64,000 bases of DNA from CAWEEP01 sp963808125 (GTDB lineage Bacteria > Chloroflexota > Dormibacteria > Aeolococcales > Aeolococcaceae): contig CAWEEP010000071.1 in the NCBI GenBank assembly GCA_963808125.1, positions 1-64,000 of the forward strand. Direction: 5' to 3'. The position numbers and the translations under genes were made by a program. Shown one piece after another: positions 25,295-34,739 of the stretch. Numbering within the stretch: position 1 is the stretch's first letter; every line of letters starts with the position of its first letter. The notes beneath the pieces were generated by a model. That model worked only from the letters and a program-made list of their open reading frames with translations. It searched no databases and was not told the DNA's origin.

Positions 25295-26121
25295 CGCACC
25301 CACGCTCTCACCTCCCATCACCGGCTGCCGGCAGCGCTCGTTTCTTTCTTCCGCCTGCCATGCGTCTGCTCCAATTGCGCGCTGTTCATGGATACCGTAC
25401 CCTTTGCACCTATGGTGATCGCATAGGTCCGAGCGGTCCCCGGCGCCCCTCGGCGCCCTCCCGACGGTCGCCCCGGAGCGGCCCGGAGGCGCGGTGACAG
25501 GCGGCGAAAGAAGGGGGGCGGGAGGCTCGGCGGCCGCATGCGGCGTCCAGATGTCAGCGGTCGACGCCATCCCGCTCGGCGCCTCCTGGGGGCACGCATC
25601 CGGTGCTGTCGGGGGCTCACCCCGTCGGCGTGCTCGCGTACTACCCGTTCGACGCGTACTTGGCCCTCCGCTCGTCAGGTATTCACGATGCGTAGCGGTC
25701 GTGTGCCGCGTACTGGGCGATGTCCCGAGAGCCGTCTTGGCGGCCGCCTAGCGGCCGGGCCTGTAACAAGACAGCAACGATGCCGGACCGCCCACTACGC
25801 GCCCATCAGTGGCAAACGGAGCGAACAGAACGCGCCTGTAGTCGCGAATGGCCCGAACGGACGCGTCTGTAGGGGCAGTCGCGTCGAAACAATGCCGGTG
25901 TGTCCGCAGCGTCTGCCGCGTAGTGGGCGATCACTGCTGTGGCCCTTACCGATTCCTACGGGATCCCTACGGCCTCCCTGGTACCCATGGCGCATCCATC
26001 CGCTGCCCACGAGGACCAGCAGCATGTCCAACCTCATCGACCTGTCCGGACCCTCCGAACCCACATGAGTCGCAACACCCGCCGCACGGAAGCGGCCTGA
26101 GTTCGATCGGTGGTGACGGAG
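25295..26121. other. Long intergenic region upstream of the integrase module
   Basis: About 830 bases with no supported gene. The open frames have low-complexity Arg/Pro composition. Repeated words (GCGTACTGGGCGAT at about 25707 and GCGTAGTGGGCGATC at about 25918) hint at a decayed duplication. Promoters for the leftward antitoxin-like gene and the rightward excisionase gene should lie here. Confidence 0.3.
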
Positions 26122-26430
26122 ATGACGGTCCCAGACGGACGCGTGTCTCCGTTCACGCCCGTCCACGACAAGCGCTGGCGACCCGAGGCTGCCGACCCAC
26201 CTGTGCTGCTCACCAAGTCAGACGCCGCCCGGCTGCTCACCGTCAGCGTGCGCCAGATCTCCCGCTGGCTGGCCGACGGCTCCCTGACCCCTGTCCGCTT
26301 GGGACCCCGGCTGGTGAGATTCGCTCCGCAGGAGTTGACGGCCTTCGTCGAGCGTCAGAGCGCGCCTCCGTCACCGCCGGTTGAGTGGCCGACGAGGGGC
26401 AGGCGCCAGACCCTGCGGCGGACAGCCTAG
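26122..26430 (+). CDS. Excisionase/MerR-type helix-turn-helix protein
   Basis: A 102-residue protein with an HTH_17-type domain (LLTKSDAARLLTVSVRQISR, then WLADGSLTPVRLGPRLVRFA), the usual excisionase fold. The start could be GTG 26110 or ATG 26122; the conserved part begins after residue 20. The stop TAG shares its last base with the likely GTG start of the integrase. It probably directs excision of the integrated element or represses the integrase. Confidence 0.75.
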   Translation: MTVPDGRVSPFTPVHDKRWRPEAADPPVLLTKSDAARLLTVSVRQISRWLADGSLTPVRLGPRLVRFAPQELTAFVERQSAPPSPPVEWPTRGRRQTLRRTA

Positions 26431-27704
26431 TGTTCGCCCTGATGAGGAGACGGCAGCGACCGGGAACGGGCACCGCCCGCCAGCGGGGCAACCGCTGGGA
26501 GATCCGGATCTTCGTCGACGGCCGCCGGCTGAGCGTGTACGGGGCGACCCAGGAGGAGGCGCAACGCAAGGCTGACGCTGCCAAGCAGCAGCGCCGGCGG
26601 ACTGGCCAGGCTCCAACTGTCAGGGACTGGCTCGCCGAGTGGCTGGAGCTTCGCAGGGACCAGGTCCGGCCCCAGACGTGGCTCAGCTACGAGGCCCACG
26701 CCCGCCTGCACATCGTGCCCTCCATCGGCACCGTCCGGCTGGACGCGCTCACCCCGGAGCACCTCGACAGGCTCCACGCCGAGCTCGCACGCAAGGTTGG
26801 AGGGACCACGGCCCATCACGTCCACATGACCCTCGCAACGGCCCTCAACGTGGCGACGAAGCGTGGGCTGCCGGTGTCGTCGGCGATCCATGCCGTGTCC
26901 CCGCCGCGTCGCGCCGAGCGGGCCATCGTCAACCTCTCCCCCGACGAGGTCGATCGGCTCCTCGCTGCGGCCGCCGGCGACCCTCGGGAGGCCCTCTACG
27001 TCGTGGCCGTGCTGCTGGGGGTGCGGGAAGGCGAGCTCCTCGGCCTGCCGTGGGGGAACTTGGACCTGGCTCGGCGACAGCTGCGCATCACAGGGACCGC
27101 ATCGCGGACGCTGGAGGGGGAGCACGTGGTCACGCTGCCGAAGACCTCCGCGAGCCGCCGGAGGCTGATGCTGCCCCTTCTGGCGGTCGACGCATTGGCG
27201 CGGACGCCAAGGCTCGGCGACCTCGTCTGGCCGGGGGACGACGGTCGGGTCATGCCGAGCTCGACGTTCACACACCGCTGGGAGGCGCTCCGAAGCCGCG
27301 CTGGGATCCGGCCGGTGAACTTCCACGCCCTCCGCCACACCGCCGCCACCCTGGCGCTCGAGGACGGCCAGCCGGCCCACGTGGTCGCGGCCATGCTCGG
27401 CCACGCCTCAGTCGCAACCACCCTCCGCATCTACGCCCATGTGACCCAGGTCAGCACCGAGGCGCTGGTGGCCTCGATCGACGCCCGGCACGGTCGGCGA
27501 CTCCGCGTCCTCCCGGGGGAGTTAAGGGGTACGAGTGGGGGTACGGATTGGAAAGTCGTTGCCCCACAAGGGGTTTCTGGTGCCGGGAAAGGGAATCGAA
27601 CCCTTACGAGCATACGCTCACAGCGCCCTGAACGCTGCGTGTCTACCAGTTCCACCACCCCGGCACGATGGGGGCTCCGATCGTATCAGCCCCCGGCCCG
27701 GTAA
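26430..27704 (+). CDS. Tyrosine recombinase (phage-type integrase)
   Basis: About 424 residues starting at GTG 26430, overlapping the excisionase stop. It has an arm-binding N-terminal domain (RGNRWEIRIFVDGRRLSVYG), a SAM-like core-binding domain (QAPTVRDWLAEWLELRRDQV), and a catalytic domain with Arg in VLLGVREGELLGL, HALRHTAATLAL, and GHASVATTLRIYAHV including the catalytic Tyr. The frame runs on past the usual end and reads antisense through the whole tRNA-Leu gene (27578-27664) before stopping at 27704. That suggests the gene's 3' end was set by integration into the tRNA. The partner attachment site is not in the window. Confidence 0.85.
   Translation: MFALMRRRQRPGTGTARQRGNRWEIRIFVDGRRLSVYGATQEEAQRKADAAKQQRRRTGQAPTVRDWLAEWLELRRDQVRPQTWLSYEAHARLHIVPSIGTVRLDALTPEHLDRLHAELARKVGGTTAHHVHMTLATALNVATKRGLPVSSAIHAVSPPRRAERAIVNLSPDEVDRLLAAAAGDPREALYVVAVLLGVREGELLGLPWGNLDLARRQLRITGTASRTLEGEHVVTLPKTSASRRRLMLPLLAVDALARTPRLGDLVWPGDDGRVMPSSTFTHRWEALRSRAGIRPVNFHALRHTAATLALEDGQPAHVVAAMLGHASVATTLRIYAHVTQVSTEALVASIDARHGRRLRVLPGELRGTSGGTDWKVVAPQGVSGAGKGNRTLTSIRSQRPERCVSTSSTTPARWGLRSYQPPAR
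27578..27664 (-). tRNA. tRNA-Leu(CAG)
   Basis: The reverse complement begins GCCGGGGTGGTGGAACTGGT, with acceptor pairing GCCGGGG/TCCCGGC, anticodon loop TTCAGGG (anticodon CAG), a long variable arm typical of tRNA-Leu, and T-arm AAGGGTTCGATTCCCTT. CCA is encoded at 27578-27580. The integrase gene approaches from the 3' side, the usual orientation for an element integrated in a tRNA gene. Confidence 0.93.
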
Positions 27705-27756
27705 CGGCCGGATCGGCGCTCCCGCCTGGCCCGCCCGGCATCCCCATGTGCACGGT

Positions 27757-29361
27757 TCAGAGCTTCCACGAGGCGGCGTCGCCGAATGGGTCGCCCACCT
27801 CGGTGACCACCGCCTTGGAGAGCGTCCGGCTGACGACGAGGCTCTCCTGCGGGGCATAGAGGAAGACGGCGGGGACGTCGGTGGCGAGATCGTTCGCCAC
27901 CCGTGCCGCAGCGGCCGTGCGCTGCGACAACGAGCCGGCCGTGGCCAGGGCGGTCAGGTCCTGGTCGAGGAAGGCGTCGATCGGGCCGCCCGACACGTTG
28001 AAGCCGGTGGGCGGCGTCGCCGTGGACAGCCAGTAGCTGCTGACATCGGGGTCGGCGCCGTTGTCCCAGCTGGCGATGGCGAGCTGGAAGGCCTCGGCGA
28101 GGAGCACCCCGCTCAGGAACTGGCCGCTCGGGACGACCGCCACGGTGGTGGCGATACCCAGCGCGTCGAGCTGGGAGGCGACACCGGTCGCCACCTGCGG
28201 CAGGGGCGCGACGTCGGGGACGCTGAGGGAGAAGCTGAGCGCGACGCCGTTGCGGCCCCGGTCACCGTCGGGACCGCTCACCCAGCCGTCCGCGGTGAGC
28301 GCGGCGCCGGCCGCCTGGGCGTTGGGCAGGGCGCTGGCCGTCGCCTTGGCCAGCCAGAGGACGCCGGCCGGGATGGGGCCGTACTGCGGGACCCCCAGGC
28401 CCTCCAGGGGCCCGCTGACGATCTGGCTCCGGTCGATGGCCTCGTTGACGGCCGAGCGGACCACCGGGTCGGACAGACCCTGGACCCGCTCGTTGAAGAT
28501 GAGGTCGACGAAGCCGAAGGTGGTGACGTCGTCCGCCACCGACCCCGACCGGTGCAGGAGTTGGGCCCGCTCGGCGGGGGTGGTGGCCAGGACGGCGTCG
28601 ACAGACCTCGCGGCAAAGGCGGCTGCGGCGGCGGCGAACGTCCCCATCGGCACGACCTCGACGCGATCCAGCTGGGGCCTCGGGTCCGCGTAGGGATTGC
28701 TGACCAGGGTGATGCCGCCGACGTTCGTTCCCGCCACCTCGTAGGGACCGGAGGTGGCCAGGGCGGTGCCGGCCTCCGACGCCAGCCTGGCGATCGCCGC
28801 GTGCGTGAGCGTCCCCAGCGGCAGGATGGGAAGCTGGCTCAGCGTGACCGGGAAGGAGGCCCGGGGCGTGGCCAGGGACAGGGTCAGGGTGGCGCCCGAC
28901 GCGGTCGCATCGACCCCGTTCCAGGCGCTCGCCAGCGAGGTGTCGGGAAAGCCCCGCGACTGCACCCAGCCGATGGTGGCCAGCGCGTCCTGCAGGGTCA
29001 GCGCGGTGCCGTCCGACCAGTGCAGTCCGGAACGCAGCGTCAGCCGGTAGGTGAGGCCGTCGAGGCTCGTCGTCAGGGCGGCGGCCAGGTCGGGAACTGG
29101 GGAGGCGGTGGCGTTGAGGTGGAGGAGGCTGCGGTACAGGAGTGGGGACATGGCGGCGACCGCCGGGTCGGTGGCGTCAACCAGCGGATCGAGGGAGAGG
29201 GGCAGGCGGTCGGTGACGAGGGCGACCCGGTAGTCGGCGGTTGGCTGCATGAGGTCGCCGATGATCCGAGAACTGACGGCGGCCAGCGTCGCCGCCACGG
29301 CAATGCCGGCCAGGACCAGGGCGACGATGATCTCCAGCCGGCGAGCCGGCCGGTGGATCAG
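27757..29361 (-). CDS. Family 5 peptide/solute-binding protein, membrane-anchored
   Basis: About 534 residues of an ABC-type extracellular solute-binding protein (family 5): ALVTDRLPLSLDPLVDATDP, LTYRLTLRSGLHWSDGTALT, NERVQGLSDPVVRSAVNEAI and a C-terminal WDNGADPDVSSYWL. An N-terminal helix (EIIVALVLAGIAVAATLAAV) anchors or exports it; no lipobox is seen. The start is uncertain: the frame has no ATG or GTG before the helix, and a CTG at 29361 overlapping the secG stop (CTGA) is the best candidate. No permease or ATPase genes are adjacent. Confidence 0.75.
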   Translation of the reverse strand: MIHRPARRLEIIVALVLAGIAVAATLAAVSSRIIGDLMQPTADYRVALVTDRLPLSLDPLVDATDPAVAAMSPLLYRSLLHLNATASPVPDLAAALTTSLDGLTYRLTLRSGLHWSDGTALTLQDALATIGWVQSRGFPDTSLASAWNGVDATASGATLTLSLATPRASFPVTLSQLPILPLGTLTHAAIARLASEAGTALATSGPYEVAGTNVGGITLVSNPYADPRPQLDRVEVVPMGTFAAAAAAFAARSVDAVLATTPAERAQLLHRSGSVADDVTTFGFVDLIFNERVQGLSDPVVRSAVNEAIDRSQIVSGPLEGLGVPQYGPIPAGVLWLAKATASALPNAQAAGAALTADGWVSGPDGDRGRNGVALSFSLSVPDVAPLPQVATGVASQLDALGIATTVAVVPSGQFLSGVLLAEAFQLAIASWDNGADPDVSSYWLSTATPPTGFNVSGGPIDAFLDQDLTALATAGSLSQRTAAAARVANDLATDVPAVFLYAPQESLVVSRTLSKAVVTEVGDPFGDAASWKL

Positions 29362-29594
29362 TGGCTGCCGGCCCAGAGATTGAGGGCCGACACGATCACG
29401 AAGAGGCCGATGCACACCGCGCTGAAGCGCAGCAGGCCCGCCTCCAGGCCGCGACGCCGCCGGTAGCCGCCGCCAGGGTCGCCACCACCTCCGATCGTGC
29501 CGCCGAGACCGCTCGACTTCGGCGTCTGGAGCAAGATGCCAAGCATCACGAGAATCGCGACCACGACCTGGACCGCGAGAAGAATTGTTCGCAC
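29358..29594 (-). CDS. secG: Preprotein translocase subunit SecG
   Basis: 78 residues with two membrane helices (LLAVQVVVAILVMLGILLQ and LLRFSAVCIGLFVIVSALNL) flanking a loop PKSSGLGGTIGGGGDPGGG, the hallmark of SecG (SGLGG). It supports protein export through SecYEG. GTG start at 29594. In this gene neighbourhood secG commonly follows the glycolytic cluster; here the PPOX and AlkZ-like genes lie between. Confidence 0.9.
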   Translation of the reverse strand: MRTILLAVQVVVAILVMLGILLQTPKSSGLGGTIGGGGDPGGGYRRRRGLEAGLLRFSAVCIGLFVIVSALNLWAGSH

Positions 29595-29667
29595 GCAATA
29601 GTGCCTCCGGGTTGGCTCGCTGGCGAGTATAGCCGCCGTAAGGGGGCTCTTCGGTCCGCCCGGAGGC

Positions 29668-30084
29668 TCAGCCGGCGTCGCGCCCGGCCGAGTTCGGGTT
29701 GTCCGCGATCCCCCAGGTGACGATGCGGCTTGGGGTGATCCTGATCAGCTCGGGATCGAAGCTCGGCTGAACGCTCTCCCCGCCCGAGGCGAGCGTCTCG
29801 GCCGTGCCCCTGATCTCGATGGCCCGGGTGGTCCAGGGGGCGAGAACGTCGTCGATCACGATCGAGGCGCGCCCCGTTGCCAGGACGTCGCGCCACTTCT
29901 TGCGGGTGGCGAAGCCGCCATGGCCGCCGATGTCGATGGTGTCTGTGTCGGGGTTGTGGCGGAAGGCCACGGGGACGACGTGCGGCTGGCCGTCGGCGCC
30001 CACCGTGGCCAGGCGGCCGAGGCGCTGGCTCGCCATGTAGGCGATCTCCTGATCGCTGAAGACGCTGATGGCCGTCCCTCCCAT
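29668..30084 (-). CDS. PPOX-class F420-dependent oxidoreductase-like protein
   Basis: A 138-residue split-barrel flavin/F420-binding protein. The start at ATG 30084 (MGGTAISVFSDQEIAYMASQ) is preferred to a longer frame. The core ASQRLGRLATVGADGQPHVV, then PVAFRHN, KWRDVLATGRASIVIDDV and the C-terminal DPELIRITPSRIVTWGI match F420-dependent PPOX proteins, in which F420H2 reduces an unidentified substrate. Together with a CofE-like domain at 52-53 kb it suggests that the organism makes F420. Confidence 0.85.
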   Translation of the reverse strand: MGGTAISVFSDQEIAYMASQRLGRLATVGADGQPHVVPVAFRHNPDTDTIDIGGHGGFATRKKWRDVLATGRASIVIDDVLAPWTTRAIEIRGTAETLASGGESVQPSFDPELIRITPSRIVTWGIADNPNSAGRDAG

Positions 30085-30155
30085 GCTCCCCCCACCGCTT
30101 CCGCGTCCACTCTGACGCATCGTGGCCGTCCAGTGACGTCGGGAAGGGCCGCAGA

Positions 30156-31241
30156 TCAGTGCCAGGTCACCTCGGCGGGAGGGCCGAGGAACGCGCCCAG
30201 GCTCCGCCCGGCCGCCTCGACCGCGTTGGCCTCGCGGGCCGTCAGACGGCCGAACGCCCGAATCTCGATGCGCACCGCCCCGCGGGCGAGGGCCCGCCGC
30301 CAGGTGCCCCGCACCAGGCCGTCCACGATGACGACGTTGGCGAGGACGCTGCCGAAGGACAGGAGCCCCGGCTCGAGGGGATGGCCGGGGTGGGTCAGAT
30401 CCGCCCGGTCACGGTAGGCGACGGTGTACTCGTCGAAGTTGGGGAGCAGGTGGGCGGGCGGCCGCCTCCGCCCCGCCGTCACGGGCTCCCATGCGGCGTC
30501 GAACCAGGCGTCGCCGCCCTCCTCCGGCGGGCGCCCGGTGATCCGCGCCAGCTCGATGGCGGCGCGGGCGTCGGCCATGGCAAGACCCGACCACCAGCAG
30601 AAGTCCCGCAGGCGGGCCGGGCCGTGGCCGCGGAAGTACCGCCTCGCGAGTTCGGCCAGGGCGGAGGGACGGTCCAGTTCAGGGCTGGCGGGGGCCCGCT
30701 CGTCGAGCAGCGCGTAGGTGAACTGACGGCCCCGACGCGGTCCGCTGACGATGACCGCGTCCTTCTCGGCGCAGATCAGGAGGTGGGGCAGTCGCTGCCC
30801 CTGCGCGGAGATGCCAGCGTTCTCCAGCGCCACCCCGAGCTCCGGGCGGGTGAGCTGCCGCCCGCCGGTGAGCGCCGCCCGCAAGACCTGGGAGGAACGC
30901 TCCACGGTCGGCAGGTCGAGCCCGAGCTCGCGGAGGCGGCTCGCGGACGAGCGCCGGCTCCTCGCCCGGGTCAGGCTGAGCAGCCAGCGGATGTCCCCGG
31001 GGAGGACGAAGTGCCAGGTCGCGCGCATGCCATGGGTGCGCAGGATGGCGCCGTCATCGAAGAGGCGGTCGATGCCGGCCGCGGTGGCGCCGGCAGCCCG
31101 CTGCGCCAGCCCCCACGTCGCGGCACCGTAGTCCTGGGCTTGTACGGCGCCCATCCAGCCCACCACGTCGGCGGCCCCGGGGAGCGGATTCCCGGCGAGC
31201 CGCTGCGCCCGCAGGCGCCGCGCCACGACCTCGCGGCTCAC
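30156..31241 (-). CDS. AlkZ-family winged-helix DNA glycosylase-like protein
   Basis: A 361-residue protein of the HTH_42 family whose studied members (AlkZ, YcaQ) remove bulky or cross-linked bases from DNA. The catalytic-type motif QAQD (VQAQDYGAATW, residues 34-37) is present, followed by RTHGMRATWHFV and winged-helix segments. The C-terminal part includes LPNFDEYTVAYRDR. GTG 31241 overlaps the gpmI stop by 4 bp (GTGA), so it is probably co-translated with the glycolytic genes. Confidence 0.75.
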   Translation of the reverse strand: MSREVVARRLRAQRLAGNPLPGAADVVGWMGAVQAQDYGAATWGLAQRAAGATAAGIDRLFDDGAILRTHGMRATWHFVLPGDIRWLLSLTRARSRRSSASRLRELGLDLPTVERSSQVLRAALTGGRQLTRPELGVALENAGISAQGQRLPHLLICAEKDAVIVSGPRRGRQFTYALLDERAPASPELDRPSALAELARRYFRGHGPARLRDFCWWSGLAMADARAAIELARITGRPPEEGGDAWFDAAWEPVTAGRRRPPAHLLPNFDEYTVAYRDRADLTHPGHPLEPGLLSFGSVLANVVIVDGLVRGTWRRALARGAVRIEIRAFGRLTAREANAVEAAGRSLGAFLGPPAEVTWH

Positions 31242-32778
31242 CGGGAGATGAGGCTGGTCCCCGACATCTCCTCGGGCTTGTCGAGGCCCATGATCTCCAG
31301 CACCGTCGGGGCCACGTCGCTGAGACCGCCACCCTCCCGCAGTGAGCGGGCCGGCGAACCGGTGATGACGACCGGCACCGGGTTCAGCGTGTGGGCGGTG
31401 AGGGGCTTCTGCGTCTGCGCGTCGATCTTCAGCTCGGCGTTGCCGTGGTCGGCGGTGATGAGCACGGTGCCTCCCCTGGCATGAGCCGCCTCGACGACGC
31501 GGCCGAGGCACCCGTCGACCACCTCGCAGGCGGTGACGGTGGCCGGGAAGACCCCGGTGTGGCCGACCATGTCCGGGTTGGCGTAATTGACGACGATCAG
31601 CGAGTTGACGCCCATCTCGATGCGCTCGACGACCACGTCGGTGACCGCACGGGCGCTCATCTCGGGGACCAGGTCGTAGGTGGCCGCCTTCTGTGACGGC
31701 ACCAGCTGGCGCTCCTCTCCGGGGAAGGGCTGCTCGCGGCCACCGTTGATGAAGTAGGTGACGTGGGCGTACTTCTCCGTCTCGGCAACGTGGAACTGGC
31801 GAGCCCCACTGCGGCTCACCACCTCGGCCAGGGTGTTGACCACGTCGTCGCGGGGAAAGGCGACGGCGACGGGAAGATCCTTCTCGTACTCCGTCATGGT
31901 GACGTAGAGGAGGTCGCTTGGAACACGGCTCCGCTCGAACTGCGAGAAGCCGGGCGTGATCAGCGCCTGGGTGAGCTGGCGGGCCCGGTCCGGGCGGAAG
32001 TTGAAGAAGATCACCGAGTCGGAATCGCGATTCGCACCGGCTCCTCGCCGGCGGCGCAGATGCTCACGGGCGGCAGGAACTCGTCGGTGACGCCCTCTGC
32101 GTACTGCGCCTGGATGGAGGCGACGGGGTCGGCGGCGCGGGCCTCGCTGGTCCCGGCGACGACCTCATAGGCGCGGGCGATGCGCTCCCATCGCTTGTCC
32201 CGGTCCATCGCGTAGTAGCGGCCGGCGACGGACACGACGCGGCCCACGCCGACCTGGCGCAGTGCCGCGACGAATTCGGCCATGAAGGTGGCGCCGCTCG
32301 TCGGCAGCTCGTCGCGCCCGTCCATGAAGGCGTGGACATAGACGCGGTCGAGACCGCGGCGGCGGGCCAGCTCGCAGATCGCCACGGCGTGCTCCTGGTG
32401 GCTGTGCACGCCGCCGGGCGAGACGAGACCGAGCAGGTGCAGCGCACGTTCGCGCTGGATCGCCGTGTCCACCGCGCTGAGCAGGGCGGGGTTCTCGTAG
32501 AAGCTGCCGTCACGGATGGCCCGGCCGATCCGGGTCAGCGGCTGGAAGATGACGCGGCCGGCGCCGATGGTGAGATGGCCCACCTCGGAGTTGCCCTGCT
32601 GGCCCTCGGGCACGCCCACCGATTCTCCGCTCGCCGCCACCAGCGTGCGGGGGCAGGTCTCCCACATCTGGTCGTAGTGGGGGGTCCGCGCGGCCATGAT
32701 GGCGTTGCCGAAGGCGTCGGGGTTGTATCCCCAGCCGTCGATGATGACGAGGACGACGGGCCGCGTCTGGTCCGTCAC
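31238..32778 (-). CDS. gpmI: 2,3-bisphosphoglycerate-independent phosphoglycerate mutase, with a frameshift
   Basis: Interconverts 3- and 2-phosphoglycerate using two Mn ions. The first frame (GTG 32778) holds the metal site VVLVIIDGWGYN and the phosphoserine motif GNSEVGH, then FMDGRD and GRYYAMDRDKRW. Near 32025-32045 it shifts frame; the second part (ANRDSDSVIFFNFRPDRARQ, VNYANPDMVGHTG, TADHGNAE) completes the enzyme to 31238. Total length is normal for GpmI (about 510). Since this is normally a single-copy glycolytic gene, a base-call error is the likeliest explanation. Start overlaps the tpiA stop (GTGA). Confidence 0.88.
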
Positions 32779-33548
32779 CTCTGGAGACGGGCCTCGGCGG
32801 CCCGGACGATGACGCTGAAGGCGTCGACTCGGAGACTGGCACCGCCCACCAGCGCCCCGTCGATGTGGGGCTGGGCGAACAGCTCCGCCGCGTTGGCCGC
32901 GGTGACGCTGCCGCCGTAGAGGATTGGCACGCTGCTGGCGGCCTCGCCGAGGAGCTCGTCGAGCCGGCTGGCGATGTGGGCGCAGACCTCCTCGGCCTGC
33001 TCGGGGGTCGCCGTCCGGCCCGTGCCGATGGCCCAGACCGGCTCGTAGGCGACGACGAACTCGCCGTCCCCGGGATCCTCGATGCCCTCCAGGGCGCTGC
33101 GCAGGTGCCGGTCGACGACCGCCATGGTGGTGCCGCCTCCGCGCTCGTCCTCGGTCTCGCCGACGGCGAGGGTGATGCGCAGCCGGTGCTGGCGGGCCGC
33201 CCGCAGCTTGCGGGCGATCAGCTCGTCGCTCTCGCCCATGATGTGGCGACGCTCGGAGTGTCCGAGGAGCACGTCATCGCAGAGGCCGGCCAGCATCGCC
33301 GGCGAGACCTCGCCGGTGAAGGCGCCGCGATCCTCGGCGTAGCAGTCCTGGGCGCCGAGACGGATGCGGCTGCCGCGCAGCGCCTCGCGCACCGGCACGA
33401 GATGGGTGAAGGGGGGCAGGACGGCCACCTCCACCGGCGTCTGCTCCAGCTCGGCGCGCAGCGCCAGGGCGAGGGCCACACCCTCGTCCACGGTGGTGTT
33501 CATCTTCCAGTTGCCCGCCACCAGCGGGCTCGGATGCAGGGCGCTCAT
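32775..33548 (-). CDS. tpiA: Triosephosphate isomerase
   Basis: A 257-residue TIM-barrel enzyme interconverting dihydroxyacetone phosphate and glyceraldehyde 3-phosphate. Substrate Lys is in VAGNWKMN, catalytic His in LLGHSERR, Glu in VVAYEPVWAIGTG, and the phosphate loop in ILYGGSVTAANA. The start ATG overlaps the pgk stop (ATGA) and the stop overlaps gpmI, giving a tightly coupled pgk-tpiA-gpmI set. Confidence 0.95.
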   Translation of the reverse strand: MSALHPSPLVAGNWKMNTTVDEGVALALALRAELEQTPVEVAVLPPFTHLVPVREALRGSRIRLGAQDCYAEDRGAFTGEVSPAMLAGLCDDVLLGHSERRHIMGESDELIARKLRAARQHRLRITLAVGETEDERGGGTTMAVVDRHLRSALEGIEDPGDGEFVVAYEPVWAIGTGRTATPEQAEEVCAHIASRLDELLGEAASSVPILYGGSVTAANAAELFAQPHIDGALVGGASLRVDAFSVIVRAAEARLQR

Positions 33549-34732
33549 AGACGGACCTTCTCTTCGAGGGCGGCGACGCCAGGCAGCTCCCTGCCCTCCA
33601 GAAACTCGAGCGTAGCGCCGCCACCCGTGGAGACGTGGGTGATGCTCTCGGTGACCCCGGCGGCGTCGAGGGCGGCGGCGAGGTCGCCTCCCCCCACCAC
33701 GCTGGTCGCCGAGGACTTGCCCAGGGCCTCGGCGACGGCGCGGGTGCCCCGGGCGAAGTCGGGGATCTCGTAGATGCCGAGCGGCCCGTTCCAGACGACG
33801 GTGCCCGCCCCCTCGCAGGCCTGGGCGATGAGGCGGCAGGTCTCGGAGCCGGCATCGACGACCATCTTGTCGTCGGGGATTGCCGTCCAGGCCACCGTCT
33901 CTGCCCGGGCTCCAGCCGCCGCCTCGGCCACGACCACGACGTCGACGGGCAGCTTGATCTCGCTGCCCGAGGCGCCGGCCTTGGCCAGCAGTTCCTTGGC
34001 GGTGGCGACCCACTCCTCCTCGACCAGGGACGTGCCGGTGCCCACGCCGAGGGCGCGGTAGAAGGTGCAGGCCATGGCGCCACCGATCCAGAGCGTGTCG
34101 ACCCGCTTCAGCAGGTTCTCGACGACGCCGATCTTGGTGGAGATCTTGGCCCCGCCGATGATGGCCACCAGCGGCCGGCGGGGGTCCTCCAGGACGCCGC
34201 CCAGGACCTCGAGCTCACGCGCCATGAGGTACCCCGAGACGGCCGATAGGTGGTGGGCGATGCCCTCCGTCGAGGCGTGGGCCCGGTGCGCCGTGCCGAA
34301 CGCGTCGTTGACGTAGACGTCCGCCAGGGCGGCGAGCTTCTCGACGAAGGCCGGGTCGTTGGCCTCCTCGCCAGGCTCGAAGCGGACGTTCTCCAGCATG
34401 GCCACGTCGCCGTTGGCAAGATGGCCGATCGCCTTCTCCGCCTCCGGACCGACGACGGCGGGAATCTGGTGGACCGTCGTGCCGAGCAGCTCGCCGAGCC
34501 GCACCGCCAGCGGGGCGGTGGTCAGCGCGGGGTTGACCTTGCCCTTGGGGCGGCCCAGGTGGGTGACCACGATTGTCCGAGCGCCCCGCTCGCAGAGCGC
34601 CCTGAGAGTGGGAAGCGCCGCCCGGATGCGGCGGTCGTCGACGATGACCCCGTCCTTCATGGGGACGTTGAAATCGACACGAACCAGGACGCGCTTCCCG
34701 GATACCGTGATGTCGTCGATCGTCGCCTTCAC
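33545..34732 (-). CDS. pgk: Phosphoglycerate kinase
   Basis: A 395-residue glycolytic kinase making ATP from 1,3-bisphosphoglycerate. It has the substrate motif RVLVRVDFNVPMKDG, THLGRPKG, LLENVRFEPGEE-like MLENVRF, GGAKISTKIGVVENLL, and the nucleotide-binding VVGGGDLAAAL...HVSTGGGATLEFLEG. The GTG start lies 7 bp after gap. Length is standard. Confidence 0.95.
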   Translation of the reverse strand: MKATIDDITVSGKRVLVRVDFNVPMKDGVIVDDRRIRAALPTLRALCERGARTIVVTHLGRPKGKVNPALTTAPLAVRLGELLGTTVHQIPAVVGPEAEKAIGHLANGDVAMLENVRFEPGEEANDPAFVEKLAALADVYVNDAFGTAHRAHASTEGIAHHLSAVSGYLMARELEVLGGVLEDPRRPLVAIIGGAKISTKIGVVENLLKRVDTLWIGGAMACTFYRALGVGTGTSLVEEEWVATAKELLAKAGASGSEIKLPVDVVVVAEAAAGARAETVAWTAIPDDKMVVDAGSETCRLIAQACEGAGTVVWNGPLGIYEIPDFARGTRAVAEALGKSSATSVVGGGDLAAALDAAGVTESITHVSTGGGATLEFLEGRELPGVAALEEKVRL

Positions 34733-34739
34733 GGGTGCC

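Noticed and set aside
25500..26100. Repeated GCGTA(C/G)TGGGCGAT words as a CRISPR-like or iteron array
   Set aside because: Only two imperfect copies with unequal context; no regular spacing.
27586..27600. Shared GGGAATCGAACCC between tRNA-Cys and tRNA-Leu as an island attachment repeat
   Set aside because: It is the universal T-arm sequence of tRNA genes and does not extend into element-specific DNA.
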